A stretch of 64,000 nt of DNA from Rhizobium leguminosarum (GTDB lineage: Bacteria; Pseudomonadota; Alphaproteobacteria; Rhizobiales; Rhizobiaceae): assembly GCF_002953715.1 (NCBI RefSeq), contig NZ_CP025012.1, forward strand, positions 3,100,001-3,164,000. The letters are read 5' to 3'. The translations under genes were made by a program, and so were the position numbers. Below the pieces are notes generated by a model. It had not been told where the DNA came from. It worked only from the letters and a program-made list of their open reading frames with translations, and ran no database searches. This document shows, piece after piece, positions 36,753 to 43,973 of this stretch; the first letter of the stretch is position 1, and the number at the start of each line of letters is the position of its first letter.

Positions 36753-36855
36753 TGGATCGGCCCGAAAATCGGAATCGATTTTCGGAAAGCACGATGCGAG
36801 GATTGAAAGCGTTAGAGCGTCCTTTGTGCGTCCGAAAGGACGCACGGCGCTCTAA
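36753..36855. repeat. Composite repeat, type B
   Basis: It is made of a hairpin with ccgaaaatcggaatcgattttcgg, a spacer gaggattgaaagcgtt, and a second hairpin agcgtcctttgtgcgtcc with ggacgcacggcgctct. Relatives occur at 43840-43943, 48361-48457, 59756-59854 and partly at 63904-64000. It ends 1 bp before the stop of the convergent GNAT gene. Confidence 0.75.
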
Positions 36856-36856
36856 A

Positions 36857-37357
36857 TCATTCGCGCCAGGCGATCGTGCCTTTCAGCCGCTCATGCACGC
36901 CCTCAGCGATCGGAACGACGAGCACACGGCGGGGATCCACCGGGCCTGGAAAAGAAAGCGCGTTGTGGGCGACCTTCTCGAAGCCGAGCGGTCCGTAATA
37001 GGGCGGGTCGCCGACGAGGATGACAGCTTCCGAGCCCTTGCGTCTTGCAGCCTCCACCGCGATCCGCACCAGTTCCCGGCCGATGCCCTTGTTCTTGTGA
37101 GAGGGGCGGACGGCGAGCGGGCCGAGCAGATGGCCCTTCACTGTACCGGCCAGTACCGGCGTCATGCGCACGGAGGCGATCGTCTCGCCGTTATCGGTGC
37201 AGATGAAGGAAAGCGACAGGTCATGCGGTCCCTGCTCACGGATGCGCGCGGCAGCGCGCGTGAAGCGACCCGGACCGAAGGCTTCTTCGTTGATGTGTTC
37301 GATGGCGGCGTCGTGGGACGCGTCTTCAGTGAGGTAGACGAGATCGTGCTTGTACAT
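36857..37357 (-). CDS. GNAT family N-acetyltransferase
   Basis: A 166-residue acetyltransferase. The acetyl-CoA motif HKNKGIGRELVRIAVEAARRKG and the C-terminal GDPPYYGPLGFEKVAHNAL are typical of GNAT proteins of the YhbS type. I choose the ATG at 37357 (MYKHDLVYLTE); several earlier in-frame starts exist without ribosome-binding sites. Its stop lies against a repeat. Confidence 0.85.
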   Translation of the reverse strand: MYKHDLVYLTEDASHDAAIEHINEEAFGPGRFTRAAARIREQGPHDLSLSFICTDNGETIASVRMTPVLAGTVKGHLLGPLAVRPSHKNKGIGRELVRIAVEAARRKGSEAVILVGDPPYYGPLGFEKVAHNALSFPGPVDPRRVLVVPIAEGVHERLKGTIAWRE

Positions 37358-37614
37358 GATGACAGAAACCGGATGGACAGATTGATGGGTCTCGAACACG
37401 CCTTGGGCGTTCGGGAGCATCAGCGTCGTCGCGGGTTTCTGGAAATGAACATCAGGTAGGGGTCCGAAAATCGTGAAAAGGCCGATAGCAGGAAAAATTT
37501 CCGCCGTCCAACGCAAAATGCGCGACGTGACGCACTGTTCAATCTTTGCTGCCTGTAAAGCCCTGCCATCTGCGATATCTTCCGTTCCAACACGCAATCA
37601 AGGAAATGAAGACC

Positions 37615-38601
37615 ATGGGAATGCTGGTGGACGGCGTCTGGCATGACGTCTGGTACGACACGAAGGAGAGCAAGGGCCATTTCAAGCGGCAACCCTCGCA
37701 ATTCCGCAATTGGGTGACATCAGACGGTGAGGCCGGCCCTTCCGGCAACGGCGGCTTCAAGGCCGAGGCCGGGCGTTATCATCTGTATGTCTCGCTCGCC
37801 TGCCCCTGGGCGCACCGCACGTTGATTTTCCGCAAGCTGAAGAAGCTGGAAGAGCTGATTTCCGTCTCGGTCGTTGATCCGCTGATGGTCGAGAACGGCT
37901 GGGAGTTTAAGCTCGGCGACGGCGCCACCGGCGATCACCTCTTCGGCGCAGCCACGCTCTGGCAGATCTACGTCAGGGCCGATCCGCACTATTCCGGCCG
38001 CGTCACCGTTCCCGTCCTCTGGGACAAGAAAACCGGCACGATCGTCAGCAACGAATCCGCCGAGATCATCCGCATGTTCAACAGCGCCTTCGACGGGCTG
38101 ACCGGCTCGACGACCGATTACTATCCCGAGAACCTTCGCTCCGAAATCGATGCACTGAACGCCACCATCTACGACACCGTCAACAACGGCGTCTACAAGG
38201 CCGGCTTTGCCACCACCCAGCAAGCCTATGAAGAAAATGTCGGCAAGCTGTTCGAAACGCTCGACATGCTCGATGAACGCCTCGGCAAGGGCCGCTACCT
38301 CTTCGGCAGCAGGCAGACCGAGGCTGACTGGCGCCTGTTCACCACGCTGGTACGCTTCGACGCCGTCTATGTCGGCCATTTCAAGTGCAACATCCGCCGC
38401 ACCGCCGACTATCCTAACCTGCACAACTATCTCAGTGATCTCTACCAGACGGCGGGCGTTTCGGAGACGGTGAACCTGAAGCACATCAAGGAACACTATT
38501 ACCGCAGCCACAAGACGATCAATCCGACCGGCGTCGTTCCCGTCGGCCCGGCGCTCGATCTCGATAGTCCGCATGGCCGCGCCAGGCTAAATGCCGCCTG
38601 A
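37615..38601 (+). CDS. Glutathione S-transferase family protein, glutathionyl-hydroquinone reductase type
   Basis: A 328-residue xi-class (YqjG/EcmB-like) GST. The active-site CPWAHRTL (Cys, about residue 63) and the following YVRADPHYSGRVTVPVLWD and NESAEIIRMFNSAFD segments are characteristic. These enzymes reduce glutathionyl-hydroquinones. The start at 37615 follows AAGGAAATGAAGACC; the ATG at 37606 is against the site. Confidence 0.93.
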   Translation: MGMLVDGVWHDVWYDTKESKGHFKRQPSQFRNWVTSDGEAGPSGNGGFKAEAGRYHLYVSLACPWAHRTLIFRKLKKLEELISVSVVDPLMVENGWEFKLGDGATGDHLFGAATLWQIYVRADPHYSGRVTVPVLWDKKTGTIVSNESAEIIRMFNSAFDGLTGSTTDYYPENLRSEIDALNATIYDTVNNGVYKAGFATTQQAYEENVGKLFETLDMLDERLGKGRYLFGSRQTEADWRLFTTLVRFDAVYVGHFKCNIRRTADYPNLHNYLSDLYQTAGVSETVNLKHIKEHYYRSHKTINPTGVVPVGPALDLDSPHGRARLNAA

Positions 38602-38607
38602 TGCTTC

Positions 38608-39084
38608 TTACCAGCGGTGATCGGGCTCCTGCTCGCCGCGAAGCTCGGCGAGGCGGCGATGCGTCGCCTTGGTCGTGCCCTCGGGCAAGCTGTCGAGGGA
38701 AAAGAAGCCGCAGTCGGAGATCTCCCAGTCCGGCGGCCGCGGCGCCGTCTGCTCGACGATCGCCCGGTAGAAGACGACATGGTCGCGCCTTGTGGTCGTG
38801 GTATTGAAATAGACCTGGATCAGCTGCGGCTTGCCGATGATCCTGAGGTTGCCCTCCTCGCGCAGTTCCTTGACAAGCGCTTCCTCGACCGTCTCGTTGC
38901 GCTCCAGCCCGCCGCCCGGCATATGCCAGCCGCCGATATAGCTGTGGCGCACGAGAAAGATGCGTCCGTCTGCATCGAAACAGGCAGCCCGCACGCCCAC
39001 GGTCATGCTGCGGACGAAACTGAAATAGACATGCAGCAGGCGCAACGCCAGTCTCGTGTAGAGGGGCCTGTTCTCTTTATCCAC
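38608..39084 (-). CDS. Nudix hydrolase with a slightly degenerate box
   Basis: A 158-residue nudix protein. The box reads GGGLERNETVEEALVKELREEGNL; compared with the consensus, the Arg of REU is Lys and the final Gly is Asn, while the metal-binding EE pair is kept. The N-terminal region is a short helix with RLALRLLHVYFSF. Substrate unknown. It is convergent with the GST gene. Confidence 0.87.
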   Translation of the reverse strand: MDKENRPLYTRLALRLLHVYFSFVRSMTVGVRAACFDADGRIFLVRHSYIGGWHMPGGGLERNETVEEALVKELREEGNLRIIGKPQLIQVYFNTTTTRRDHVVFYRAIVEQTAPRPPDWEISDCGFFSLDSLPEGTTKATHRRLAELRGEQEPDHRW

Positions 39085-39145
39085 TATCGCTCCGTTTCAG
39101 CTCTTCATCGCGCCCGATGTGTTTGATTTGTCAATAAGCTGGTCT

Positions 39146-40066
39146 ATGTCTCGTAACATGTTCAAGCTCGCGCATATCTCCGACGTCCACCTTGGGCCGT
39201 TGCCCAGTCTTTCCATTCAGGAGCTGTTTTCAAAACGCATAACCGGCTTTGTGAACTGGCATCGAAATCGACGCAAGCACCTTTTCGGCAGCACCTTGGA
39301 TCTGCTGCTCGACGACATCCGCGCCCAGCAGGCCGATCACGTGGCCGTCACCGGCGACCTCGTCAATCTGGCGAGCGGTATTGAGATTCGCGCCGCCGCT
39401 GCATGGCTGCGCGCGCTCGGCGATCCTGCGGACACGTCAGTCGTTCCCGGCAATCATGACGCCTATGTGCCAGGCGCCTATGAGAAGTCGATGCGCGCCT
39501 GGTACGATTATGTCCGCGGCGATCTGGGCCCGCCGCAATGGCAGGACGACCGCCATATCTTCCCCTATCTGCGCGTCCGCGGCAAAGTCGCGATTGTCGG
39601 CTGTTCGACGGCGGTCGCCACCCCTCCCTTCGCCGCCTCTGGCTTTTTCGGCGCGCGACAGGCCCGCGATACTGTCAACATACTGCGTGCGGCTGGCGAA
39701 GCCGGTCTCTTCCGCGTCGTCATGATCCATCACCCGCCGATCCGCGGTGCCACGGCCTTCTACAAACGGATGATCGGCATCCGCCGCTTCGCTGCCGTGA
39801 TTTCGACGGGCGGCGCCGAACTCGTCTTGCACGGCCATACGCACCTGAACACGCTGCATTGGCTGCGCGGCCAGGTGCAGCCAGTGCCGGTCGTCGGCAT
39901 CGCGTCAGCCTCGCAGGGACCGGGCAGCATCAAGCCGCCCGCCGCCTACAACCTCTTCTCCATCGACGGCTCTCCCGGCGCCTGGGAGCTCAGCGGCGAG
40001 CGCTTCAGCCTTAACAGGGCCGGCGATGCGGTGATGCCGGAAAGCGCCGATATTTTCGCGCCTTAG
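39146..40066 (+). CDS. Calcineurin-like metallophosphoesterase
   Basis: A 306-residue phosphoesterase. All metal-binding motifs are present in order: DVHLGP (Asp/His), TGDLVN, PGNHDAY, MIHHPP and GHTHLN. Members cleave cyclic nucleotides, UDP-sugar lipids or similar; the substrate is open. The start is uncertain: 39146 (MSRNMFKL) and 39158 (MFKL) have weak sites, and I give the longer. Confidence 0.9.
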   Translation: MSRNMFKLAHISDVHLGPLPSLSIQELFSKRITGFVNWHRNRRKHLFGSTLDLLLDDIRAQQADHVAVTGDLVNLASGIEIRAAAAWLRALGDPADTSVVPGNHDAYVPGAYEKSMRAWYDYVRGDLGPPQWQDDRHIFPYLRVRGKVAIVGCSTAVATPPFAASGFFGARQARDTVNILRAAGEAGLFRVVMIHHPPIRGATAFYKRMIGIRRFAAVISTGGAELVLHGHTHLNTLHWLRGQVQPVPVVGIASASQGPGSIKPPAAYNLFSIDGSPGAWELSGERFSLNRAGDAVMPESADIFAP

Positions 40067-40225
40067 CGCCGGCTCCTGACTCTTTTTGTATAGCACTTGA
40101 ATCGATCTGCGAGGAGATTGGCCCACCGTCGCAACATTTGCCATGGAGGTTGCTTACCCTCTTGGTATTTTTAGTGGTAAGCGTACAATTCGAGCAACTG
40201 CATTGCCTGAGAACGGAGCGCGCCG

Positions 40226-40786
40226 ATGACTTCTTCTTTCTGTCACCTGTCCAGACTTTCGCTCGCCGCCGGCTTTGCCTTCGGCATCGCCACGGCCGCT
40301 TTCGCGGTCGGCGACAACAACGATGACACCAATCCGCCGCCGAAGACCCAGACGACCAAGACCTGCACCGGCGGCAAGGTCTGGGACAAGGCCAAGAAGG
40401 AATGTGTCAACCCGAAGAAGAGCAGCTTCAACGACGACGATCTCTACAAATTCGCCCGCGAGTTTGCCTATGCCGGCCAGTATGACAATGCCATCACCGT
40501 GCTCAATCTTGCCCGCAACCAGAACGACCCGCGCATCCTGAACTATCTCGGCTACGCCAACCGCAAGGCCGGCCGCATGGAACTCGGCATGTCCTATTAC
40601 CGCAAGGCGCTGCAGGCGGATGAGAATTACATCCTCGCCCGCTCCTACATGGGCATGGCGCTGGTGGAGCAGGGAGACATCCAGGGCGCCCGCGTCCAGC
40701 TTGTCGAAATCCGTGATCGCGGCGGCGAAGGCACCTGGGCCTATCGCGCTCTGCTGCAAAGCTTGAACGGCTACAAGACATATTGA
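40226..40786 (+). CDS. Secreted tetratricopeptide-repeat protein
   Basis: A 186-residue exported protein. A signal peptide (hydrophobic core LAAGFAFGIATAAFA) precedes an Asn/Asp/Pro/Thr-rich linker with a Cys pair (KTCTGGKVWDKAKKECVN). TPR-like helices follow: FAREFAYAGQYDNAITVLNLA, ILNYLGYANRKAGRMELGMSYYRKAL, and SYMGMALVEQGDIQGARVQL. The start follows GGAGCGCGCCG. It lies upstream of an ECF sigma gene but is separate from it. Confidence 0.88.
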   Translation: MTSSFCHLSRLSLAAGFAFGIATAAFAVGDNNDDTNPPPKTQTTKTCTGGKVWDKAKKECVNPKKSSFNDDDLYKFAREFAYAGQYDNAITVLNLARNQNDPRILNYLGYANRKAGRMELGMSYYRKALQADENYILARSYMGMALVEQGDIQGARVQLVEIRDRGGEGTWAYRALLQSLNGYKTY

Positions 40787-40972
40787 CGCAAGCTTTGCGG
40801 GCCACAATACGAAAATCCCTTGGGAAAGAGGGATGAAGACGACCGGATGCTTGCGAAGTGCAGGAGACTTGTTTCATAAAGCACATGTATCGCCGGCGCC
40901 AACCATGTCGGCTTCGCGCCGAGGGCGAACCCTTCGTCCGCGAAACCATTGTGAATGCTTCTTGGATAGACA

Positions 40973-41482
40973 ATGCGTCAGCCCGCAACGACCATCGATC
41001 TCCGGCGTGATCTCGTCGGCCTCCTGCCCCGCCTTCGCCGCTTCGCGATCACGCTCGCGGGTGAGGTTGCTGTGGCCGATGAACTCGTTCAGGCCGTCTG
41101 TCAGCGCGCCATCGCCAAGGGTCATCAATGGAGCGGCGAGGGCCGGCTGGAAAGCTGGATCTACACGCTTGCCCGCCAGCAATGGACCGACGACAACCGC
41201 AAGCGCAAGCCGAAGGCTTCCGTCCGCGGCAACGTCACCGATATTCGCGAGGCCGCGCGCGAACGTTCGGCAGCGGTCGATCCCGACACCATCCATCACA
41301 TGATTTCCGATATGCCGGATGGCGTTTCCAGCATGTTCCTGCTTGTCGACGTCGAAGGCCACAGCTATCAGCAGGCGGCCGATATCATGGGCATTCCGGT
41401 GGCAAACGTCGTCTCGCAGCTCGCCACCGCAAGACTGCAATTCGCCGGGCTTGCCGGCACCCACCCGATCCACAGGTTCTGA
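40973..41482 (+). CDS. ECF-type RNA polymerase sigma factor
   Basis: A 169-residue ECF sigma. Region 2 (about 15-80) carries VADELVQAVCQRAIAK and RLESWIYTLARQQW; region 4 (about 105-160) has MPDGVSSMFLLVDVEGHSYQQAADIMGIPVANVVSQLATARLQ split here for clarity as the helix-turn-helix. It lacks region 3, as usual. The stop is followed after 2 bp by the anti-sigma gene, so they are coupled. Target promoters cannot be read here. Confidence 0.92.
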   Translation: MRQPATTIDLRRDLVGLLPRLRRFAITLAGEVAVADELVQAVCQRAIAKGHQWSGEGRLESWIYTLARQQWTDDNRKRKPKASVRGNVTDIREAARERSAAVDPDTIHHMISDMPDGVSSMFLLVDVEGHSYQQAADIMGIPVANVVSQLATARLQFAGLAGTHPIHRF

Positions 41483-41484
41483 AT

Positions 41485-42330
41485 TTGCTCGATCTTAGGA
41501 AATTGCCGCTCGAAGCCCAGCTTACCGCCCTTCTCGACGGCGAAGTCTCGCCCGAACAGAGGCACGAACTGGAGCAGCGTCTGGCAAGCGACGAGAATGC
41601 GCGCCGGCTGCATGAGCAGCTGCGCCACGGGGCTGATTTCGGCCGCCGCCGCCTGGACGATATCCTGAAGGAGCCGGTGCCGCTCGCCCTCGTCCGTTCC
41701 ATCAAGAGCACGCAACTGCCGAAAACGTCGATCGCCCAGCGGGCCACGCGCCCGCAGGTGAAACTGGCGCCGAGCGGCCCGCAGGCATTGGCCGCCGCCC
41801 TCATTCTCTTTGCCGTCGGTTGCGGTATCGGCTATTTCGTCGGCACCGCCCCGGATGCCGACGAGATTGCCACCACGGCTACCACCAATGCGGCACCGGC
41901 CAATACCAGCGACTGGCTGGGCGACGTCACCGCCTATCAGCGCCTGCTGATCCGCCAACCCCGTCATCTCGTCGAAGTGCCCGCCTCGCAGGCCGAGGAA
42001 ATCTCCAGCTGGCTGACGACGGCGATCGGCGTGCCCTTCCGCGTGCCGGATCTGAGCGCCGAAGCCTGGACCTTCCAGGGCGCGCGCGTCATCCTTGGCG
42101 ACAGCCGCCCTGTCGGACAGCTCGTCTATTCTAATTCCGACGGCGACATCATCTCCATTTGCTTCCGCAAGGACGCGCAGCCGCCGGAGACCGACGACTT
42201 CAAGGAAACGATCAAGGACGAGATCGGCCTCGTGACCTGGCACAATGCCGGCACCTCCTATGTGCTTGCCGGCCCCTCCGCCGAAGCAACGCTCGGCCAG
42301 CTCGCCATGGAGATCGCCACCGCGATCTGA
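41485..42330 (+). CDS. Membrane anti-sigma factor
   Basis: A 281-residue protein starting at an unusual TTG at 41485, 2 bp after the sigma stop and 8 nt after CACAGG; no ATG fits. The cytoplasmic N-terminus (LPLEAQLTALLDGEVSPEQRHELEQRL) matches zinc-less anti-sigma domains. One membrane helix (ALAAALILFAVGCGIGYFVG, about residues 96-115) precedes a periplasmic sensing domain of about 165 residues. The paired gene order argues strongly for sigma control. Confidence 0.85.
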   Translation: MLDLRKLPLEAQLTALLDGEVSPEQRHELEQRLASDENARRLHEQLRHGADFGRRRLDDILKEPVPLALVRSIKSTQLPKTSIAQRATRPQVKLAPSGPQALAAALILFAVGCGIGYFVGTAPDADEIATTATTNAAPANTSDWLGDVTAYQRLLIRQPRHLVEVPASQAEEISSWLTTAIGVPFRVPDLSAEAWTFQGARVILGDSRPVGQLVYSNSDGDIISICFRKDAQPPETDDFKETIKDEIGLVTWHNAGTSYVLAGPSAEATLGQLAMEIATAI

Positions 42331-42335
42331 TTGCC

Positions 42336-42374
42336 GGAGCATGATGACGAGCGGTTTCGCACGGCGTCGTGCTC
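42336..42374. repeat. Short repeat fragment, type C
   Basis: A short imperfect palindrome, gagcatgatgacgagcggttt with cggcgtcgtgctc, just after the anti-sigma gene. It resembles a shortened copy of the element at 63904-63957. Confidence 0.4.
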
Positions 42375-42386
42375 GCCTTCTTTGAT

Positions 42387-43367
42387 TTAAGGCACCAGCA
42401 CCACCTTGCCGACCGCCCTCCGCTCCTCGATGGCGCGATGCGCTTCCGCCACTTGATGCAGTGGGAAACGACCGCCGTCGATAACCGTCAGGGCACCCGC
42501 CGCGGCAAGCTCGAAGAGCCCAGCAAGATCCTCCCGCACACACTGAGGCGTCAGCAGCGGCAATAACGAAAATCCCTTGATTGACTGATTGTCATCAAGC
42601 ATGTGCTCGACATCGGCCGCCTCAAGCCCGAACCGCCCCATCGCCGCCAGCACCAGCTCGCCGCAAGGCGCCAGCGCATCGAGCGCCGCCCTTGAAAACG
42701 CGCCGCCGACGGTTTCATAGATGATATCCGCGCCGCGCCCTCCGGTCAGCCTCTTGACGTCCTCCTGCCAGCCGGGCGCCGTATAATCGGCCGCATGATC
42801 GGCGCCGAGAGATAGGCAAAGCGCCCTCTTTTCGTCACTGCTCGCCGCTGCGATCACCACCTTCGCCCCGTCGCGTCTTGCAAGCTGCAGGAGGAGCGAA
42901 CCGACACCGCCGGCTGAGGCGTTGACGAGAACGATTTTGCCTTTCACAGGACTGCGGCGTAGAAGCTGCAGCGCCGTCAACCCCTGCACCATCAGCCCGG
43001 CAGCCGCCTCGAAGGAGACCGCATCCGGCAGGGGCACCACCGCCCCGCCATCGACTACGACGAACTCGGCATAACCGCCCGAACCGCGCCCGATCGCGAA
43101 GAGAGGAACAGCAACCCGCTTGCCAATGAGCGAGCGGTCGGCACCAGGCCCTGCTCGCTCGATTATACCCGTGACCTCGACACCGGGAAACATCGGCAGG
43201 TCGGGCGTTACGGCATAGCGGTCGGCCCGCATCAACACCTCGAAGAAATTGACACCCGCCGCATGGACGCGGACGAGAACCTCGCTCGGCCCCGGCTCGG
43301 GAACCGGCAGTTCCACGAGCTCGAGGACATCGGGCGGACCGAAGCGAGTGAATTGAACGGCTTTCAT
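42387..43367 (-). CDS. NADPH:quinone oxidoreductase, zinc-independent MDR family
   Basis: A 326-residue medium-chain reductase. VHAAGVNFFEVLMRAD and PGVEVTGII are in the N-terminal domain. The nucleotide-binding motif is VNASAGGVGSLLLQLARRDG; GADIIYETVGG and the C-terminal GGRFPLHQVAEAHRAIEERRAVGKVVL complete it. No zinc ligands are seen. The start follows GAGGTTCATTTGCC. It is divergent from an HxlR regulator. Confidence 0.93.
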   Translation of the reverse strand: MKAVQFTRFGPPDVLELVELPVPEPGPSEVLVRVHAAGVNFFEVLMRADRYAVTPDLPMFPGVEVTGIIERAGPGADRSLIGKRVAVPLFAIGRGSGGYAEFVVVDGGAVVPLPDAVSFEAAAGLMVQGLTALQLLRRSPVKGKIVLVNASAGGVGSLLLQLARRDGAKVVIAAASSDEKRALCLSLGADHAADYTAPGWQEDVKRLTGGRGADIIYETVGGAFSRAALDALAPCGELVLAAMGRFGLEAADVEHMLDDNQSIKGFSLLPLLTPQCVREDLAGLFELAAAGALTVIDGGRFPLHQVAEAHRAIEERRAVGKVVLVP

Positions 43368-43468
43368 GGCAAATGAACCTCACGTCTGATTGGCGTGGGG
43401 CAGGTTTAGCAATAGGATATCCGGCAAAAATACACACTCTTTCGTGCCCTACCCACCAGGAGGTGACC
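43368..43468. promoter_or_regulatory. Divergent promoter and possible HxlR operator
   Basis: The 101-bp gap between the oxidoreductase and the HxlR gene must contain both promoters. A small palindrome GGATATCC is near its middle (about 43416-43423). Autoregulation by the HxlR protein is the usual pattern and is inferred. Confidence 0.45.
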
Positions 43469-43882
43469 ATGGCTGAGCCGATGAAAAGACTCCCCGAGCT
43501 GCCGGTCGAGCGCGCGCTGAAGGTGATCTCCGGACGCTGGAAGCCCGTCATCCTCTATTACGTCTTCTCCGGCCCGAAGCGTCTTTCGGAGCTGAAGCGG
43601 ATGATGCCCGCCATCACCCAGAAGGTGCTGATCCAGCAGCTGCGCGAGATGGAGGAGCACGGGCTGGTCGCCCGCCAGATCTTCGCCGAAGTCCCCGCCC
43701 GCGTCGAATACAGCGCGACCGAACTCGGTCTCGGTCTCGAACCGGTGTTGCTGGCGCTCTGCCAATGGGGCCAGCGCCACGCAGAGGCGCGAAATGAAGC
43801 CGGCGAGATCGCCGACTGCATCGTCAGGCCGCGCCGCGCTACAGCGCCGCACGTCCTTTCAGACGCGCATAGGGCGCTGTAA
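43469..43882 (+). CDS. HxlR family transcriptional regulator
   Basis: A 137-residue winged-helix regulator. The N-terminal LPVERALKVISGRWKPVIL and the HTH AITQKVLIQQLREMEEHGLV are the family signatures. The sensing Cys that many HxlR proteins have near residue 10 is replaced by Leu (ELPVERAL), so redox control by that Cys is unlikely. The start at 43469 follows AGGAGGTGACC. The last 14 codons and the TAA lie inside a type B repeat, so its natural C-terminus may be altered. Confidence 0.9.
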   Translation: MAEPMKRLPELPVERALKVISGRWKPVILYYVFSGPKRLSELKRMMPAITQKVLIQQLREMEEHGLVARQIFAEVPARVEYSATELGLGLEPVLLALCQWGQRHAEARNEAGEIADCIVRPRRATAPHVLSDAHRAL

Positions 43883-43943
43883 CACTTTGAATTGCTGCAT
43901 AATTTTATCCTTAAATCGATTCCGATTTAAAGAATTATGCAGT
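43840..43943. repeat. Composite repeat, type B, overlapping the HxlR 3' end
   Basis: Hairpin tacagcgccgcacgtcc with agggcgctgta, spacer acactttgaattg, and a second palindrome ctgcataatt ... aattatgcag with arms at 43895-43904 and 43933-43942. Same family as 36753-36855 and 59756-59854. Confidence 0.78.
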
Positions 43944-43973
43944 AGTGCGATCACGGCCTGAGAACTTCCGAGA

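Noticed and set aside
40787..40972. EcfG-type promoter (GGAAC-N-CGTT) upstream of the sigma gene
   Set aside because: I looked for the two boxes at the usual spacing and did not find them.
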